A stretch of DNA of 64,000 nucleotides from positions 1,561,571-1,625,570 of the forward strand of contig NC_089317.1 in the NCBI RefSeq assembly GCF_036669915.1. The letters run 5' to 3'. The notes beneath the pieces are model-generated. The model did no database searches. It was not told where the DNA came from and was given only the letters and a program-made list of their open reading frames with translations. The number at the start of each line of letters is the position of its first letter. Positions within the stretch are counted from its first letter, which is position 1. The translations under genes were made by a program, and so were the position numbers. This stretch comes from Pocillopora verrucosa. Taxonomy: Eukaryota; Cnidaria; Anthozoa; Scleractinia; Pocilloporidae. This document shows, one piece after another, positions 32,900-45,375 of the stretch.

Positions 32900-33420
32900 C
32901 TCCGACCGTGTGGATCAAGTTTATGCCAAAGCGAGACATGTGTTGTTACAGATAGAGTGCGATAGCTCTTATTTGTCTTAGCAAATGAGCGACAGCTGTT
33001 TTACTACGACGTACGGCAAGTGTTATTACAAAGTACCACAAGTATTATTACAGTGTGACAAGTGTTTTTGCAAAGTGTGACAAGTGTTATTGCAAAGTGT
33101 GACAAGTGTTATTGCAAAGTGCGATAAGTGTTATTGCAAAGTGTGAAAAGGGTTATTACAAGGTACGACAAGTGTTATTGCAAAGTAAGACGTGTTGTTG
33201 AAAAGTACGATAAGTGTTGCTACAAAGTCTGACAAGTGTTGTTACAAACTGCGCCAAGTGTTATCACAAAGAGGGAGAAGTGTTTTCTAACAAAAAACGT
33301 AGCAGGTGTCATTGTGAGGTACGACAAGTGGTACCCCACAGGGTGACAAGTATTATCACAAAGTGTGACAACTGTTCTACAGATTGCGATAAGTGTCATA
33401 ACAAAGTGTGACAATTTTCG
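32900..33420 (+). repeat. Minisatellite with a unit of about 22 bp
   Basis: From about 33,008 to 33,418 the unit GTGACAAGTGTTATTGCAAA (plus GT) repeats head to tail about 18 times. It is most regular at 33,060-33,180 and decays to either side (weak copies from about 32,930). Adjacent units touch without unique spacers. Open frames through it on both strands are a product of the period and are not called. It lies between the genes at 28,694-32,228 and 34,501-38,462. Confidence 0.8.
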
Positions 33421-33506
33421 AAGAAAGCACAACGACTGTTTAGAACAGACTTTAAAAATCGTATATTTAGCCATTGTAGCCGAATTCTTGGAAAATTATA
33501 CAGGAG

Positions 33507-33561
33507 GGGATCGGTCGGGGGATCGGGGCAGCAGCGACGGAGGGGGGAGGGGGAAGGGATG
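33507..33561 (+). other. G-rich tract
   Basis: Runs of 4-6 G (GGGG, GGGGG, GGGG, GGGGGG, GGGGG) within about 55 bp, just after the minisatellite. No gene is seen from 33,420 to 33,837 apart from an open frame without domain similarity. Confidence 0.5.
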
Positions 33562-33837
33562 TACAACACAAAAGAGGTTTCAATTTCAGGTAGACTATAT
33601 GACAGGTAAGGATTTCAAATGTTCCGCTACAGAAAGAACCATACCAACCAAAACAAATTCACACAACAACGAAAATCCCGACTCCAGCCAACTTATCCAC
33701 GAGTTTAAGCCGTAGGGTAAATACAATGCTTTTTTTTCTCCAACTCTTCACCGCAAATGTCAAACTTTATTGAAATGCGGCTTTATTCGCTGTTTTAACC
33801 ATTTCTTGCAAACGTGTAAACGTAAATATTTGAAAAA

Positions 33838-34343
33838 AATTGAGCTTTTAAAAAAAGCTTACGTAACTGTGTGATCACGTTCGTATCGCCGATGATCTTT
33901 GTAGCAATAGTGTCGATTGGAAATATCTTATTCATTCTGCTCTATGGACGAAAAGCTTCATTTATTGATTTATTTTATTTTTTCAATATTATCTCTTTTT
34001 TTATGATGAGGCGATGATGGAGCCATGCAGTTTTATCTGCAAACCCTTATAAGTAGAATAAACAGAACGACGGCACCACGGAAAAAATTGGAGCTTTTAA
34101 TAAAAAAGCTTACGTAACTGCGTGATAACGTTCATATTGCTCTGTTTTTAACGTCGGTGATCTTTGAAGCAATAATGTCGATAGGAAAAAATCTTCATTC
34201 TGCTCTATGGACGAAAAGCTTAATTTATTGGTTTATTCTCTATTTTTAATATTATCTCTTTTTTTGTGATGTAGCGATGATGGAGCCATATAGTCTTATC
34301 TGCAAGCTCTTATAAGTAGAATAAACAAAAACGACAGCATCGC
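33838..34343 (+). repeat. Tandem duplication of a segment of about 250 bp upstream of a PAN-EGF gene
   Basis: 33,838-34,078 and 34,088-34,343 are diverged direct copies. Each holds AAAAGCTTACGTAACTG, CATTCTGCTCTATGGACGAA, GCGATGATGGAGCCAT and CTTATAAGTAGAATAAAC in the same order. The second copy ends about 95 bp before the first ATG at 34,438. TATAAGTA in each copy could serve as a core promoter element, so the pair may be duplicated promoters. This is inference. Confidence 0.65.
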
Positions 34344-34500
34344 GGTACGTCCCTGAAAACGACAGCTGCACGAAGATTACCGATCATTGCCGAGCCGCCA
34401 CCCGCATTATCAACACATACATTATTGACAGATTTTCATGAATAGTCCGAGCAAAGGCCTTTCGAAAACTCTTTTACTCGAAGTTCTAATATCGGCTGCG

Positions 34501-37500
34501 ATGAGCAGCGGCAAAGTATTGCACCTTTTCTTTCTGTTCCACTCAACCACCGTTTTCTTCTCCGAGGGAAATTCGGAATCGGATCCTCGTTCATCATATT
34601 TCAAAACCCTGAGGAATAAGAAGCTATTGGGTTATGCTGTCAAAAGATTCAGTTCTCCCAGTTTGCTGTCTTGTGGTCAGCGATGTTTGATGGCGTCGTG
34701 GTGTACCTCCACAAACTTCAGGTTGTTTTCCGAGAAGGATGGCAGAGGAACTTGTGAACTGAACTCACACAACATCTCAGTTTCCAACGAAAACATCAAC
34801 GTTGAGGACCGGGAGCAAGTTACTTTTTCACTACGCCTTAAGGTGATTTACTTGTAGTATTTCAATTTAAAAAAGAATTATACAATGTACTTCTTCTTTC
34901 GCTGATCGAGTTTACCCCATTTAATTTTCAACTTGCATAAAACCGAAAAAAGGCAACCATGGTTGAAAACCGATAACTTTAATGATTCTTATCGCCTTTT
35001 CAGTCTTTAGGGTAAAATCGCAATTTCCTGATTAAAGAGATTATTGCCTTTCAAGGCGAACAATATAGATTATCAGGGTTTTTAATCATCGCTGTGTGAG
35101 AGCGCTAAAAGCTTATGGGTTGACCCAAAATAGAAGTCGTACGAATATCCTTCATGAACCAATTATCACTTCTCTACTAGAACCAACCCGAGGGTCATTT
35201 TGAATGTTTGCTTTATTTTTGCGAAAAATTTCGTTTGTGTTTGTGATGAGGTTTGTATGATAAAAAGTAAACAACACTGTGTCTCTGTTGAAATTAGAAC
35301 GTTTGATGAATACATTATTTTCTTTTCATTTCTATGTCACACAGTTTTCATCTTTGCATGTAAATAATCATTATTACAAAATTCAGATCGGACATCCTGT
35401 CAGCAAAACCTTTTGGTTTTACATTTTTTTTTCCTTTTAAATATTCCGTGGAAATAGTGTTTCTACGATCGTGTGCATATCATAATTGAACTTACTTTAA
35501 AAAACAAATGGATTATTTAAGTTGAAGACAGGTGTTCTCAACCATTATGTTTGTTCACGCGTTGGTTCTTTTCATCTTGGATGGTTTGGTTCCAGTAATC
35601 AACTCCTTTTAAACGAAAAAAAAAATTGATAGTGGTGAGAATTTTAACATGCACTCTCAGCATTGACGTATACAGACAAAGGCTAACAATTATGACGTCA
35701 TTGCTCAAGGTGACAAGTTTGACGGCTTCAAGAAGCAACAAATAACACAGCTGAATTTTCCCCGCACAGCATGGTTTTTTGAGAACAAAATAATCAAAGC
35801 TTGTTCCGAAAGTCAGTCATCAGAAATTCACAAAAAAATACAAACCAAAGAAAAATTATCACTTTTTTTGTCCTCAATGTTTTAAATCGGAACAAAGCAC
35901 CTTAACAGCAATTTCAATTCAGTCCAATATAAGCAAATCCTGAAAACTTATCACTTTTGCACGGACTTTGATATTGCTAAGGCTGTGGGACATTTTTAAT
36001 TATTAGAACTGCGACTGCGACTACCCATTTAGTTCATCATCTGCGTGCTGGAGGGGGGTATAAGGAATCTCTGTAGAGCCTCATTGATCAGCCGCCCACC
36101 GCTCACTGCTGCGTGGTGGGGGGTCGGTATTAATTTTTACCGTGGTTAAACATTATTTAGTTTCAATCGTTTTAAATCTGAAACATTCTTAACACTCTAA
36201 ACAGCTTCAATATGATTTCTTCACAGACAATAAGGTTTCTATAAGGCGATAATATTGGCAGCAATCGTTGCTATTCATTCAATTCAATGTTTTTCGTAAC
36301 TTCTGAAGCTGTTTACCGTGATTCCAGTCGGGGGTTTGAAAAAGTCACAAAGTTTAAAGTTCTTGTCGTAAATAGGGTCTGGATTTGAAGCCTCAGAGTC
36401 ACAACCTTGCCCAAGCCTTTTGAAAAAAAGAGAGAAAATGTTTGCCATCCTCAATCGGAGGGGGTTGGATCCCGTGATTTCGATACTAAGCTCAGTTATT
36501 ATGAATTCCTAGTTTAGATTTTGTCTCTTATGTTGTCCATTTTTGTTTTCAGGGTTGTCAATTAGCCTTTTGCCTCAATGGTGGTTCTTGCTTGCATGAA
36601 AAGGAAAACCAAACCTTCTCATGTTCTTGCCAATATCCTTGGACTGGCGACAGATGTGAAAATAAAATGGGTAATCATGACTTTAATCATAAAGAAAGGC
36701 AAAATATTTTGAGTTATGCTTTTCATCTTTTTCAATATACGATTCAATAACCTTACATCAGCCTCAGAGATTGTTAAGTGAGTAGTTAGCTGGCAGACAG
36801 TGGAAGGATCATTCTCTATGAATAAAGATGTGGAAGAGATGAATTTAGTTCATAATGGCACCCAATATGAATTAAAGATGCCGGCTGAGGTATAGTTGAA
36901 AAAAGTTTGACTTTGAGTCACACATTGAATTCAACTATTTCATTTCCCTTCGTCTTCCAGGGAACTCCACGTGCAAGGAAATTTATCATAACAAACTGTA
37001 AGTAAGACGTAGAGCGTTTCAATCACCTGAACACTATTAGTAATAGCTTCTTCCAGCATCAAATGATAAAATTTGGTCAGTCTGAGTTAAAAATCCCAAC
37101 AATTTTTATAATCCAAAAACGCCAAAGTTTTTTTGGTGACTACAATCCTTGAGGAAGACATAATATTTTAAAACTCCAATCTACTTTTTCCTTGAAATAA
37201 TTCAAGTTGAAAGCTAAATAAGAGAAACTAGTATGCGACTACAGCCACAGCCAGTCGTCAATGAATTTTTCGCCTACGAAAAAAATAACATATTAATAAT
37301 TTCACGGCATAAGCAAAGAAAAATAAAAAAAAATCGAGGTACATGTTCCTAGAGTTTTGTACTTTAACGTCACTAAGCCCGGCACCCTTATGTATATACC
37401 TCATTCCTTTTTTTGTGAAATTTCTGTCTCATTTCTTTTAGGGCTGACGGGAATAAGGCCTATTTATTACAAATAGGTTCTGAAAAGGTCCCTGTGTACT

Positions 37501-38462
37501 GTCACATGACAAGTCTTGGCGAATGTGGTGGATATGGATGGACGCTGGTTATGAAAATGAATGGCTCATTAGTATGTACTCAGGTCTTGTATGGCTCTCA
37601 GGTCTTGCGCGAGATGTTCAGTGAAAATAGTGAACTGCTTTTACGATTTCCCATCGCTAGAGCAAAACTACTTTTGGCGTTCCAAGATTCGTTTGCTTCA
37701 TTTATTTAGATCTCATTAGAGCTTTTTCATTGACCCTGAAAACAAACAAAAGCCACAATTCGGGGTCTTGCGATCCTATGTTTGTTTTCGTTAGGGTCGG
37801 AACAGATTATGGACCAGTTTCGATATACCCGAATAATCTTTTATTTTTGCATCCTTCTAAATTTGAAAATCATGATTCACTCAGGTCTTGCGCCAGGTAA
37901 ACTTTGTAATTATGAATTAATTTGATCATACCATGTCTAGAGAACGTTCCATTATGATGACGTCCTGTGGAGCAATTACAAACCTTTCAACCTTGAAGGA
38001 GGAAAGACTGGGCTTGACTCAAATGAGACAAAGTTACCGACTTACTGGGACACATCCTTCACAAGGATCTGTCTCGGTATGAAAATCGGCGAACAGGAAA
38101 ACTTTTTTACTGCCATTAACAAGTCGGCGAGCTCGCTATACTCACTCATCGCCGATGGGAAATACCGCGCCACCTCACTGGGTCGTAACACATGGAAGAA
38201 GCTGATTGGCTCACGAGCCTCTCTGCAGCGGAACTGCAACAAAGAAGGGTTCAATGCGGTTGGTGAAAATCACTCTCATTCGAAAGCAAGAATCGGTTAT
38301 ATTGCTAACCAAGAAAATGATTGTCGTACTTGTGATTCCAGAATTGGATTTGGTACTGGCGGATATCACGATGACTCCAACACGTGTGGTAACCAAGCAA
38401 CGCATAACCCAGATAACGGCAACAAAAATATCAGAGCTATGGGATATATCTTGGTGCAGTAA
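34501..38462 (+). CDS. Secreted PAN-EGF-fibrinogen-related/intelectin-like protein (five exons)
   Basis: Exons are 34,501-34,842, 36,553-36,670, 36,961-36,997, 37,442-37,571 and 37,941-38,462, giving 382 residues. An in-frame ATG at 34,438 would add 21 residues. I prefer 34,501 because [20 protein letters not shown] is then a normal signal peptide and the exon length equals that of its paralogues. [57 protein letters not shown]. Linker exon: [14 protein letters not shown]-terminal domain: [73 protein letters not shown]. Two decayed copies of the last exon follow downstream. Confidence 0.87.
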
Positions 38463-38489
38463 GCTCTTTCCAGGATATCTGGTGGTGCA

Positions 38490-38790
38490 GCATCGAGATC
38501 AATAACAATACCACTTCCGAAATGTATTTGGTAGAGAAACAGGGAACGGCGGCAGATAAGTTTGACAAACAGAGGGCTAAGCTGTCGATGCAAAGGAACA
38601 TGTCCTTTAAAAAGATCTGTCTCGGTGCGGCGATCAATCGATATATCAACTGCGCTGTCCCTCAATTGCAGTGATCACTGCTGGTGGATACTTTGAAATC
38701 TCTCAGGGTCGTAACATTGTGAAAGGACCTGATGGCCTTGGGTGGTTCTTTGAAGCTGGACTGTGTCGTGGAACTCTCTGAGGCAACATA
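38490..38790 (+). pseudogene. Relic of a terminal FReD-like exon, copy 1
   Basis: The DNA keeps pieces of the last exon: a frame with SFKKICLGAAIN (compare [11 protein letters not shown]), then after a frame change SLLVD/SLIAGGYFEI-type sequence next to GGGTCGTAACATTGTGAAAG (compare TGGGTCGTAACACATGGAAG at 38,182). Several stops and shifts break it. It begins about 30 bp after the stop of the gene at 34,501-38,462 and is not part of it. Confidence 0.6.
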
Positions 38791-38879
38791 CACCACAATC
38801 TAACCAGTCTAAAAAAAGTCTTATTTCGACTTTGTTTGTTTGTTTGTTTGCATTTTTTTGGTGATTTCTTCCCTCTTGT

Positions 38880-39145
38880 TCTGAAGGATATCAAAATGAT
38901 TCTGAACGAGGAACAAAGAATAAATTATCCAGGACCAATATGGCTCTCTGTACGCAATTATCGCTATTGGGGAACATCACTCCACTTCACTGAGCTATGG
39001 AACATCTAACGGAAGCTAATGAGCCGGAAGGCTTCACCATGAATCATTTAAAAAAACGGTTTCACGACTCGTTCATTTCGATTGGCTTAACGTCAGAAAA
39101 GGAATATTTGCTAACAACCAAATTAGCGGTCAGCAGATTTGGAGC
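38880..39145 (+). pseudogene. Relic of a terminal FReD-like exon, copy 2
   Basis: It reads SLYAIIAIGEHHSTSLSYGT, comparable to [20 protein letters not shown] of the intact exon. Further on comes GIFANNQISGQQIWS, comparable to [15 protein letters not shown]. Stops lie between the two. Order and spacing match one exon, so it is a second, older duplicate of exon 5. Confidence 0.55.
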
Positions 39146-40285
39146 ATGCCATAACGAGTAACTAGCTTTTTACTTTTGCAGATAGCTTAAATCCTTCACA
39201 ACCACGAATCTCGACATTGTCAGCAAGCATAGAGATCTTTTGTTATTTCAATCGTTATCGTTGCTGTTATTGAGCCTTATGACTGAATTAAGATTACATT
39301 ACATCGTGCAACAGACATCCTCTCCTTGGTGATGATAAAACCAAAGCGCGAGCTTTCAAAATGGCTGCTGTACAATTTCATGTACTTGATGCCTTTGCTT
39401 CAGCTGCTCTGACAATCGTGCAAGAACTACTATTTTCTTCAGCTTAAGTTAGTATTTGAAATAAATTTAAGAAATCTTCAAGGGGTTATTCATGATAAAA
39501 ATAATTATTAAAATCTGGATCACTGGTTAATGCAATTCAAGGGTTTTCCATGCGCGCACATGAAGACGAGTTAAACCGAAAGTATTTTTGTACATTTCAA
39601 TATTTCGTTCGTTCTTACAAAATAAAGTGGGGAATATATATTTTGGGGCCATTTTGATAAAAACAATTATTCCACTCGCACTTGTTGGGTGTAAAACTAG
39701 TGATCATAGCCAACTCGGCCCTTCAGCCGCCGTTAGCTATCTATCGTCTCATATCCAACGTGTGCTGGTTGAATAATGGTTAATAACAACAGCTAAATTT
39801 GAGAAGAGAGTTTGGTCCTTAAACAATAACGGACTCATAAACGCACAGGGATCGGTGGGGGGGAGTTAGCGCAGTATTTCCTTATGTTTTCAGCGGTTTG
39901 CGTGAATACTGAGTTCGTTAAATGCAAACTTTCACGAGAAAAAGAGAAAGTAAATGTACGAGCGTGCCACGCATTTTCAGATTTTTTCTGGTTTTTGAAA
40001 GAATCTATGTGTTTAGCTAAGCCTTGTATTAACTACTGCGCCATATGTCAAACGTAAATTATAGATAGGTTATGCAAGTGATCTGGGAAACGTCAGTGGC
40101 ACGAAGATTGTCGAGCACACCTGCAGCAACTCCGATCTCATAACGATGAATAAACTTTGTCGGTCACGTGATTATCATTTCTAAACATTGTTGGAAGAAG
40201 AAAACAATTAATATTTTATTAGAAAGTGTCAAACAATTCAGGAACACTTTTTTTTCCGTTACTGTAAGTGCTGGCCTCCTTTTCA
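39146..40285. other. Intergenic region, no gene recognised
   Basis: AT-rich sequence with a run of eight G near 39,857 (GGTGGGGGGGAG). No exon of the PAN, EGF, CTLD or FReD-like kind, RNA gene or repeat was recognised. It should contain the promoter of the gene at 40,286, but no element is clear. Confidence 0.35.
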
Positions 40286-43200
40286 ATGGCGTATAACAAC
40301 GTGATGTTATTTTTCCTTTTTCTAAAATCCACAACGTTGATCGCCAGAGGAAACTCCGACTTAGATTCTCGTTCATCATATATCAAAACACAGGAAAACA
40401 AGAAACTCATGGGATTCGTTGTTAAGAGGTTTGATTCTCCCACTTTGTTATCGTGTAGTCGACAATGTCTAACAAATTTGTGGTGTTCGTCGATAAACTT
40501 CAAGTTTTCCTTAAAGAAGGACGACAAAGGAACTTGTGAGCTGAACAAGCACGATATCTCCGTTTTAAACGAAAACGTTTACTTTGATGACCGCGATGGA
40601 GTCACTTTCTCACTTCTTCTAAGGGTAATTTACCTTGTGTTGCTTTCAGTATTTAAAATAATTATACATAATTTGTCATCTTTAGCTGAATTAATTCAAA
40701 GTAGTTATTTAACTTTCGTAGTATCTTAAAAACCGCAAGGTTGAGCACCTACCCGCAAAAATTGAACAATAACTTTGAAGTAATCCTCAATTAATCAAAA
40801 CGAGACACTATATGAAGGTAGAGTTCGGAAAAAAATAAAAGTCATCTAGCCCTAAATAATATTGTAAGCCAAAATTTACCTTTTAATGATAAGACTGAAT
40901 TTTCAGGCCCTAATTTCGTCGCGAAAAATTGTACTAAAACTCGATCAGACTGTTTTGAAGTCAATCCTAATTTCCGGCGTTATCTAGCTATGATTTTTGA
41001 GAAGGATAATGCGGTTATTGTGATAGAATCTTCCATTAATTCACTCCTTGTGGCTTAATATATCCTGAAATTAAAGCTTAGGGAGACACAATAGTGCATG
41101 ATAATTTGCAATTTCCCAACTGAGCTCTTTTTGTATGTTAATTGCTTCATTTTCGAAGATATTTTGTTTATGGTACGTGATGTGGTTTGAAGTTTACAGA
41201 ATAAATTAATAAATTAGAGCATTAGATGAAAAGAACAATTCCCTTTCATAGAACATAAATGACAAACTTCAACTTTTAATTATTTTTGTGTAAAGAACCC
41301 TCCCTTTGTAATAAGTTCATTGATAATTTTTCGGGCGATTCGGACATGCTGCCGGAAAGAGAAGAAAAAGCTGCTCTTCCTTTTTTTCATTTCCTACCAA
41401 AAAGAATGGCTCTATTGTTATTATACATACGAAAAGAATTAAGTTCCTTGGCAAAATAAATGGATTTTAGTTTACTTTTCGACGGCTGTTCAGAGATCAT
41501 GTCATGTTAGACCGGCCGGTATCAAAATTCATCTGGCCTCCTCGTAGCTTCTAAATAACGTCTGACACTTCACCATTACACCTTAGAGCCATACTATTTT
41601 TGGTATTTTTGTTCTCAAGGGAAGATATCCCAACGACTCCCGAATTGTTTTTTCGAAATTAGTCAGTTTGTCACCCTTTTCCGCCTGATTTTTCTTGGTG
41701 ATGGAAATACGGATGTTGTTACTGCATATAAAATGCAAGTAGCATAAAAAGCAGCTTAATTAATGAGATACGGGGCTGAGTGGTTTGGCTTTCTAGTTAA
41801 TTCAACAGAAGCACGAGAATTCTGTCAAAAGTGTATTTCATTCCATAAACCTTACGTTGTTCTCCAACAACGACGACTTTGAAGGAACATCCTCGATATC
41901 TCTAGATCTGCTGTTGAAGAAAGTGTTAATTCTGAGAGAGCTACATCCACAGTACTCAAGGAGATACATTTCGTCCTAACAGAGGCCGTTTGTAAAAATA
42001 GCACCGTGAAAACCAGTATTAAAAACGATCAAGTCTTTGTCACTAGTTAACTAACTCAATAATGAGTGTTCCCCATATCAATCATTCAAAAGAAACACAA
42101 TTATTCCAGTCTGCAGCTGCTTCACTACCTAATGCGTTTCGAGACAAACATTTTATTCTTTAAAAAGAAATTTAATTCAGTCAACTTTCTTTGTTATGCT
42201 ACATTAAATATCGCCCCAATATCACAGCCAGAGGTTTTTCTCTCAGCACTTATACAATCCCCATGCAGCCAAACAATGTATTCTTGGTAAAAATGGTTTT
42301 CAATCTTTCAGTTTCCCCTGTCGTATTGCGATTAACTTAAATCCACAATGCTAACGTTCCCGTAACCTCTTATATTGAAAATGAATAGAATTTCGTTAAA
42401 AATATTGGAATATTTAACTCAAAACACTGAAAGAGTTATCATTGTGGTGGAACGATGAAAACCCTACTGCGCTCTCTTTCAAGACCAAGGATAAAACACT
42501 CAAACGTCGATAAATATTTTATTTCTTTTCGCATTATGAAAACGTACTCTTTTCTATTGTTTCATAGCAGATATCACATGGATACAATGACGTACTGCTT
42601 ATCATAACATAACTTTTTTAATAAAAAAATTTTTTTTTCAAAAGATTTGAATAAAGTCTCAGTTATATTAGTAAATTAAAAAATTAAAGCCCTGCATGGA
42701 AAGTAAATTCGCCATATTGAAAAATTCAGTTGCTATGACGATACTGTTCTCTTCACATGTAGCAATATCAATGTTGTGTTCCCTGCGCGCATTGACGATA
42801 GCATGTCTAGAAACAGGAGAAATTCTGGTTTGCTGGGTAGCTCAGCCTGTTAACCATCACGTTGACCGTTTGCTAGCCAAGGGAGGATAAATTATCATCT
42901 CTTACGAGCGATTTATATTACGAGTGTTCTTTATATTCGCTAGGGATGTCAGATGACCAGTTGCCTTAATGGTGGTTCCTGTCTTCCCGACGAAAAAAGG
43001 CAAACATTCTCGTGCGCTTGCCAACAACCTTGGATCGGGGAAAGATGTCACGTGATTAGTCTTGGCGCATGCGGTGAGGGTGAATGGACGCTGGTTATGA
43101 AAATGAACGGTTCACAGGTATATAGCTACAAGTTTAGTACCAAATTATTTTAGACTGATAGGCTGTAATGTTCTCAAATTTAACTCGCCATGGACAACGT

Positions 43201-43841
43201 AAGTGTGCAGGGTTTATTTAAAAGTATTCGCACTGATCCATCAACAACCGTACAAGCGATGCCTAAGATATATAAACAGCAAGGTTTTTTCGGTCTGTTG
43301 ATGTGACCCTTTCTTGTATATTGTTGCTGATTAGGGAACTTTTCATTACGATTCTAAACTTTGGAGCAACAACGAAACCTTCAATATTGACGGAGGAAAG
43401 ACTGGGTTTGACTCAGAAGAGACCAAGTTACCGACCTATTGGAACACATCCTTCACCAAGATCTGTCTCGGCATGAAGATCGGACAAAGAATTAACTTCA
43501 TACTCGTCAACAAGCAGGCTAGTTCCCTCTATTCATTAATCGCCGATGGAAATGGTCGTACGACCTCATTGGGTCGTGACACGTGGAAGAAGCTGATCGG
43601 CTCGAGGGCATCATTACAGTCTAATTGCGACCAAGAGGGGTTTAATGTGAAATGTGATGGACCAGGAAGACCGAAAGCTCGCATTGGAATCCTTGGAAAT
43701 AACGAGAACGACTGTAGTACTTGTGACTCCAGAATTGGGTTTGGTACAGGAGGAAAACACGATGATTCCAACACTTGCGGAAACGAAGCGAAATATGGTA
43801 ATACACATATTAAAGCGATGGGATACATCTTGGTACAATGA
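40286..43841 (+). CDS. Secreted PAN-EGF-fibrinogen-related-like protein with fused, shortened middle (three exons)
   Basis: Exons are 40,286-40,624, 42,944-43,117 and 43,335-43,841, giving 339 residues. Exon 1 has signal peptide [20 protein letters not shown] and a PAN domain ([23 protein letters not shown]). It ends AGG|gtaatt. Exon 2 starts as EGF ([27 protein letters not shown]) and, from the last EGF cysteine, runs directly into [20 protein letters not shown], the second half of what is exon 4 elsewhere. Two introns, the linker exon and the first half of exon 4 are absent, and the frame is kept. Exon 3: [62 protein letters not shown]. Intron 1 (2.3 kb) holds nothing recognised. Confidence 0.83.
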
Positions 43842-44319
43842 GAGAAGACGAAACGATGGAGATGTGATTCAAAGGTGTATTGCATCCTTCCTTCGTTCAA
43901 TTTGACATATGTCACAATCACAATGCTGTTCCTAAAGGTCTTCGTTCCCTCAGCAAATGCCTGGAGGACAGGACCCTCCGCTCCGCATCCATTCCACTGA
44001 ACAGGGGTAAAAGATAGGCCTGTACTGTGCTCATCCAGTAAATGTTGCCTATTTCTTTATTGCTTAAGCTCGCCACTGAACGAGGCAAATTGTCGTTTTT
44101 TTCTAAAAAAAGTATGCGGCGACTGACAGTTTTTTGTCTTTCTCTAAATTCATTAGTATCTGTTTTTCTACGAAATAAGGATAGCGAAAGGTACAGCAAC
44201 TTTTAGGTGGTCAAAAACGCGATTTATAGAGTACGATATTTACCTAATTGCAGGAAATTAACGCTTCATAAATTCAGGTGAACTTGGAAATTTTTCGTCG
44301 GTATAAATTTTGCTTTTTC

Positions 44320-44895
44320 GCCTCAAGCTCCCGATTGAATCGAGTTTTATTTGTTTTTTGTAAAATTCATAACAAAAGCTAAAATTTAACTTCTTAACAC
44401 GGTATAGATACGCTGATATCATAGAATGTAAATAGCACTCGAGTTTTTTGCCCTTGAACTAATAGAGGATAGTTTAAGCTCTCTTGCCTTGAAGCTAAAC
44501 CACGTAATAAATTCCCCAAGCTCTCAATTAAATCGAGATTTTTTTGTTTTTTGTAAAATACGCAACAAAAGCTAAAGTTCAACTTTCTGACACATTGTAG
44601 ATACGCTTGTATTTTAGACTGTAAATAGCACTCGAGATTATTGCCCTTCAACTAAGAGAGGATTTGCTCCCATGCCTTGAACCTCGACCATGCGATAAAT
44701 TTCCCAACTCTCGATTAACTCGAGATCTTTTTTTTGTTTTTTGTAAAATTCGTGACAAGAGCTAAAATGCAACATTCTCAGTAACACAGTGTATATATGC
44801 TCGTATCATAAACTGCTGGTAGCACTCGAGATTTTTACCCTTGAACTAAGAGAAGATATCGTCTCTTGTCTTCAACCCCCGATTATGGAATAATT
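44320..44895 (+). repeat. Three tandem copies of a segment of about 190 bp
   Basis: Each copy has TTTTTTGTAAAAT, then CAAAAGCTAAA or a variant, a GATACGCT-type word, AGCACTCGAG, TGCCCTTGAACTA or a variant, AGAGGAT or AGAAGAT, and a CTC-GATT-AAT-CGAG block. Copies start near 44,353, 44,540 and 44,735. They lie between the genes ending at 43,841 and starting at 45,376. No coding content. Confidence 0.65.
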
Positions 44896-45375
44896 CCATA
44901 AATTTTTATTTTATAAACACTGTGTATGTGTTGTGGACTTTTGCAATAAAGTTGTCTTCATACTCAATCTGTTTCTTTTTACTGAACGTTTATCATTTTG
45001 AATCTTTGCTCCAACAATTAAAAGTGCTCTCAGCACAATGTTTGTCTTTGACTCTTTACTGAATACTTGATAAGTGTTTTCAAAATGGTAACTGTAATTT
45101 ACCACAATATATACTGAATCAATGAAAATTAAGGCGAGGTTATGAAGAGAAGGGTGATCAAAAATTCTTAAAGGTTAAAAAGACCATGACGAATTTAGCT
45201 TTTGTGGAAAGACATAATTGGACGAGACGGAGCCTCGTTTTGAAATTAATTATGGCGTCAGAGCGGTTCACAAGTCCTCAAAAGAAGCTGTAAGGGAAAA
45301 TGATAAACCAATTATACTGAAAAAGTCATCGAAAGAACTAGAATATTGTGAACAGTTATCAGATTTTGTTTGGTA

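Noticed and set aside
33008..33418. Regular short repeats resembling a CRISPR array
   Set aside because: The 22-bp units are adjacent with no unique spacers, and the surroundings are intron-containing animal genes. It is a minisatellite.
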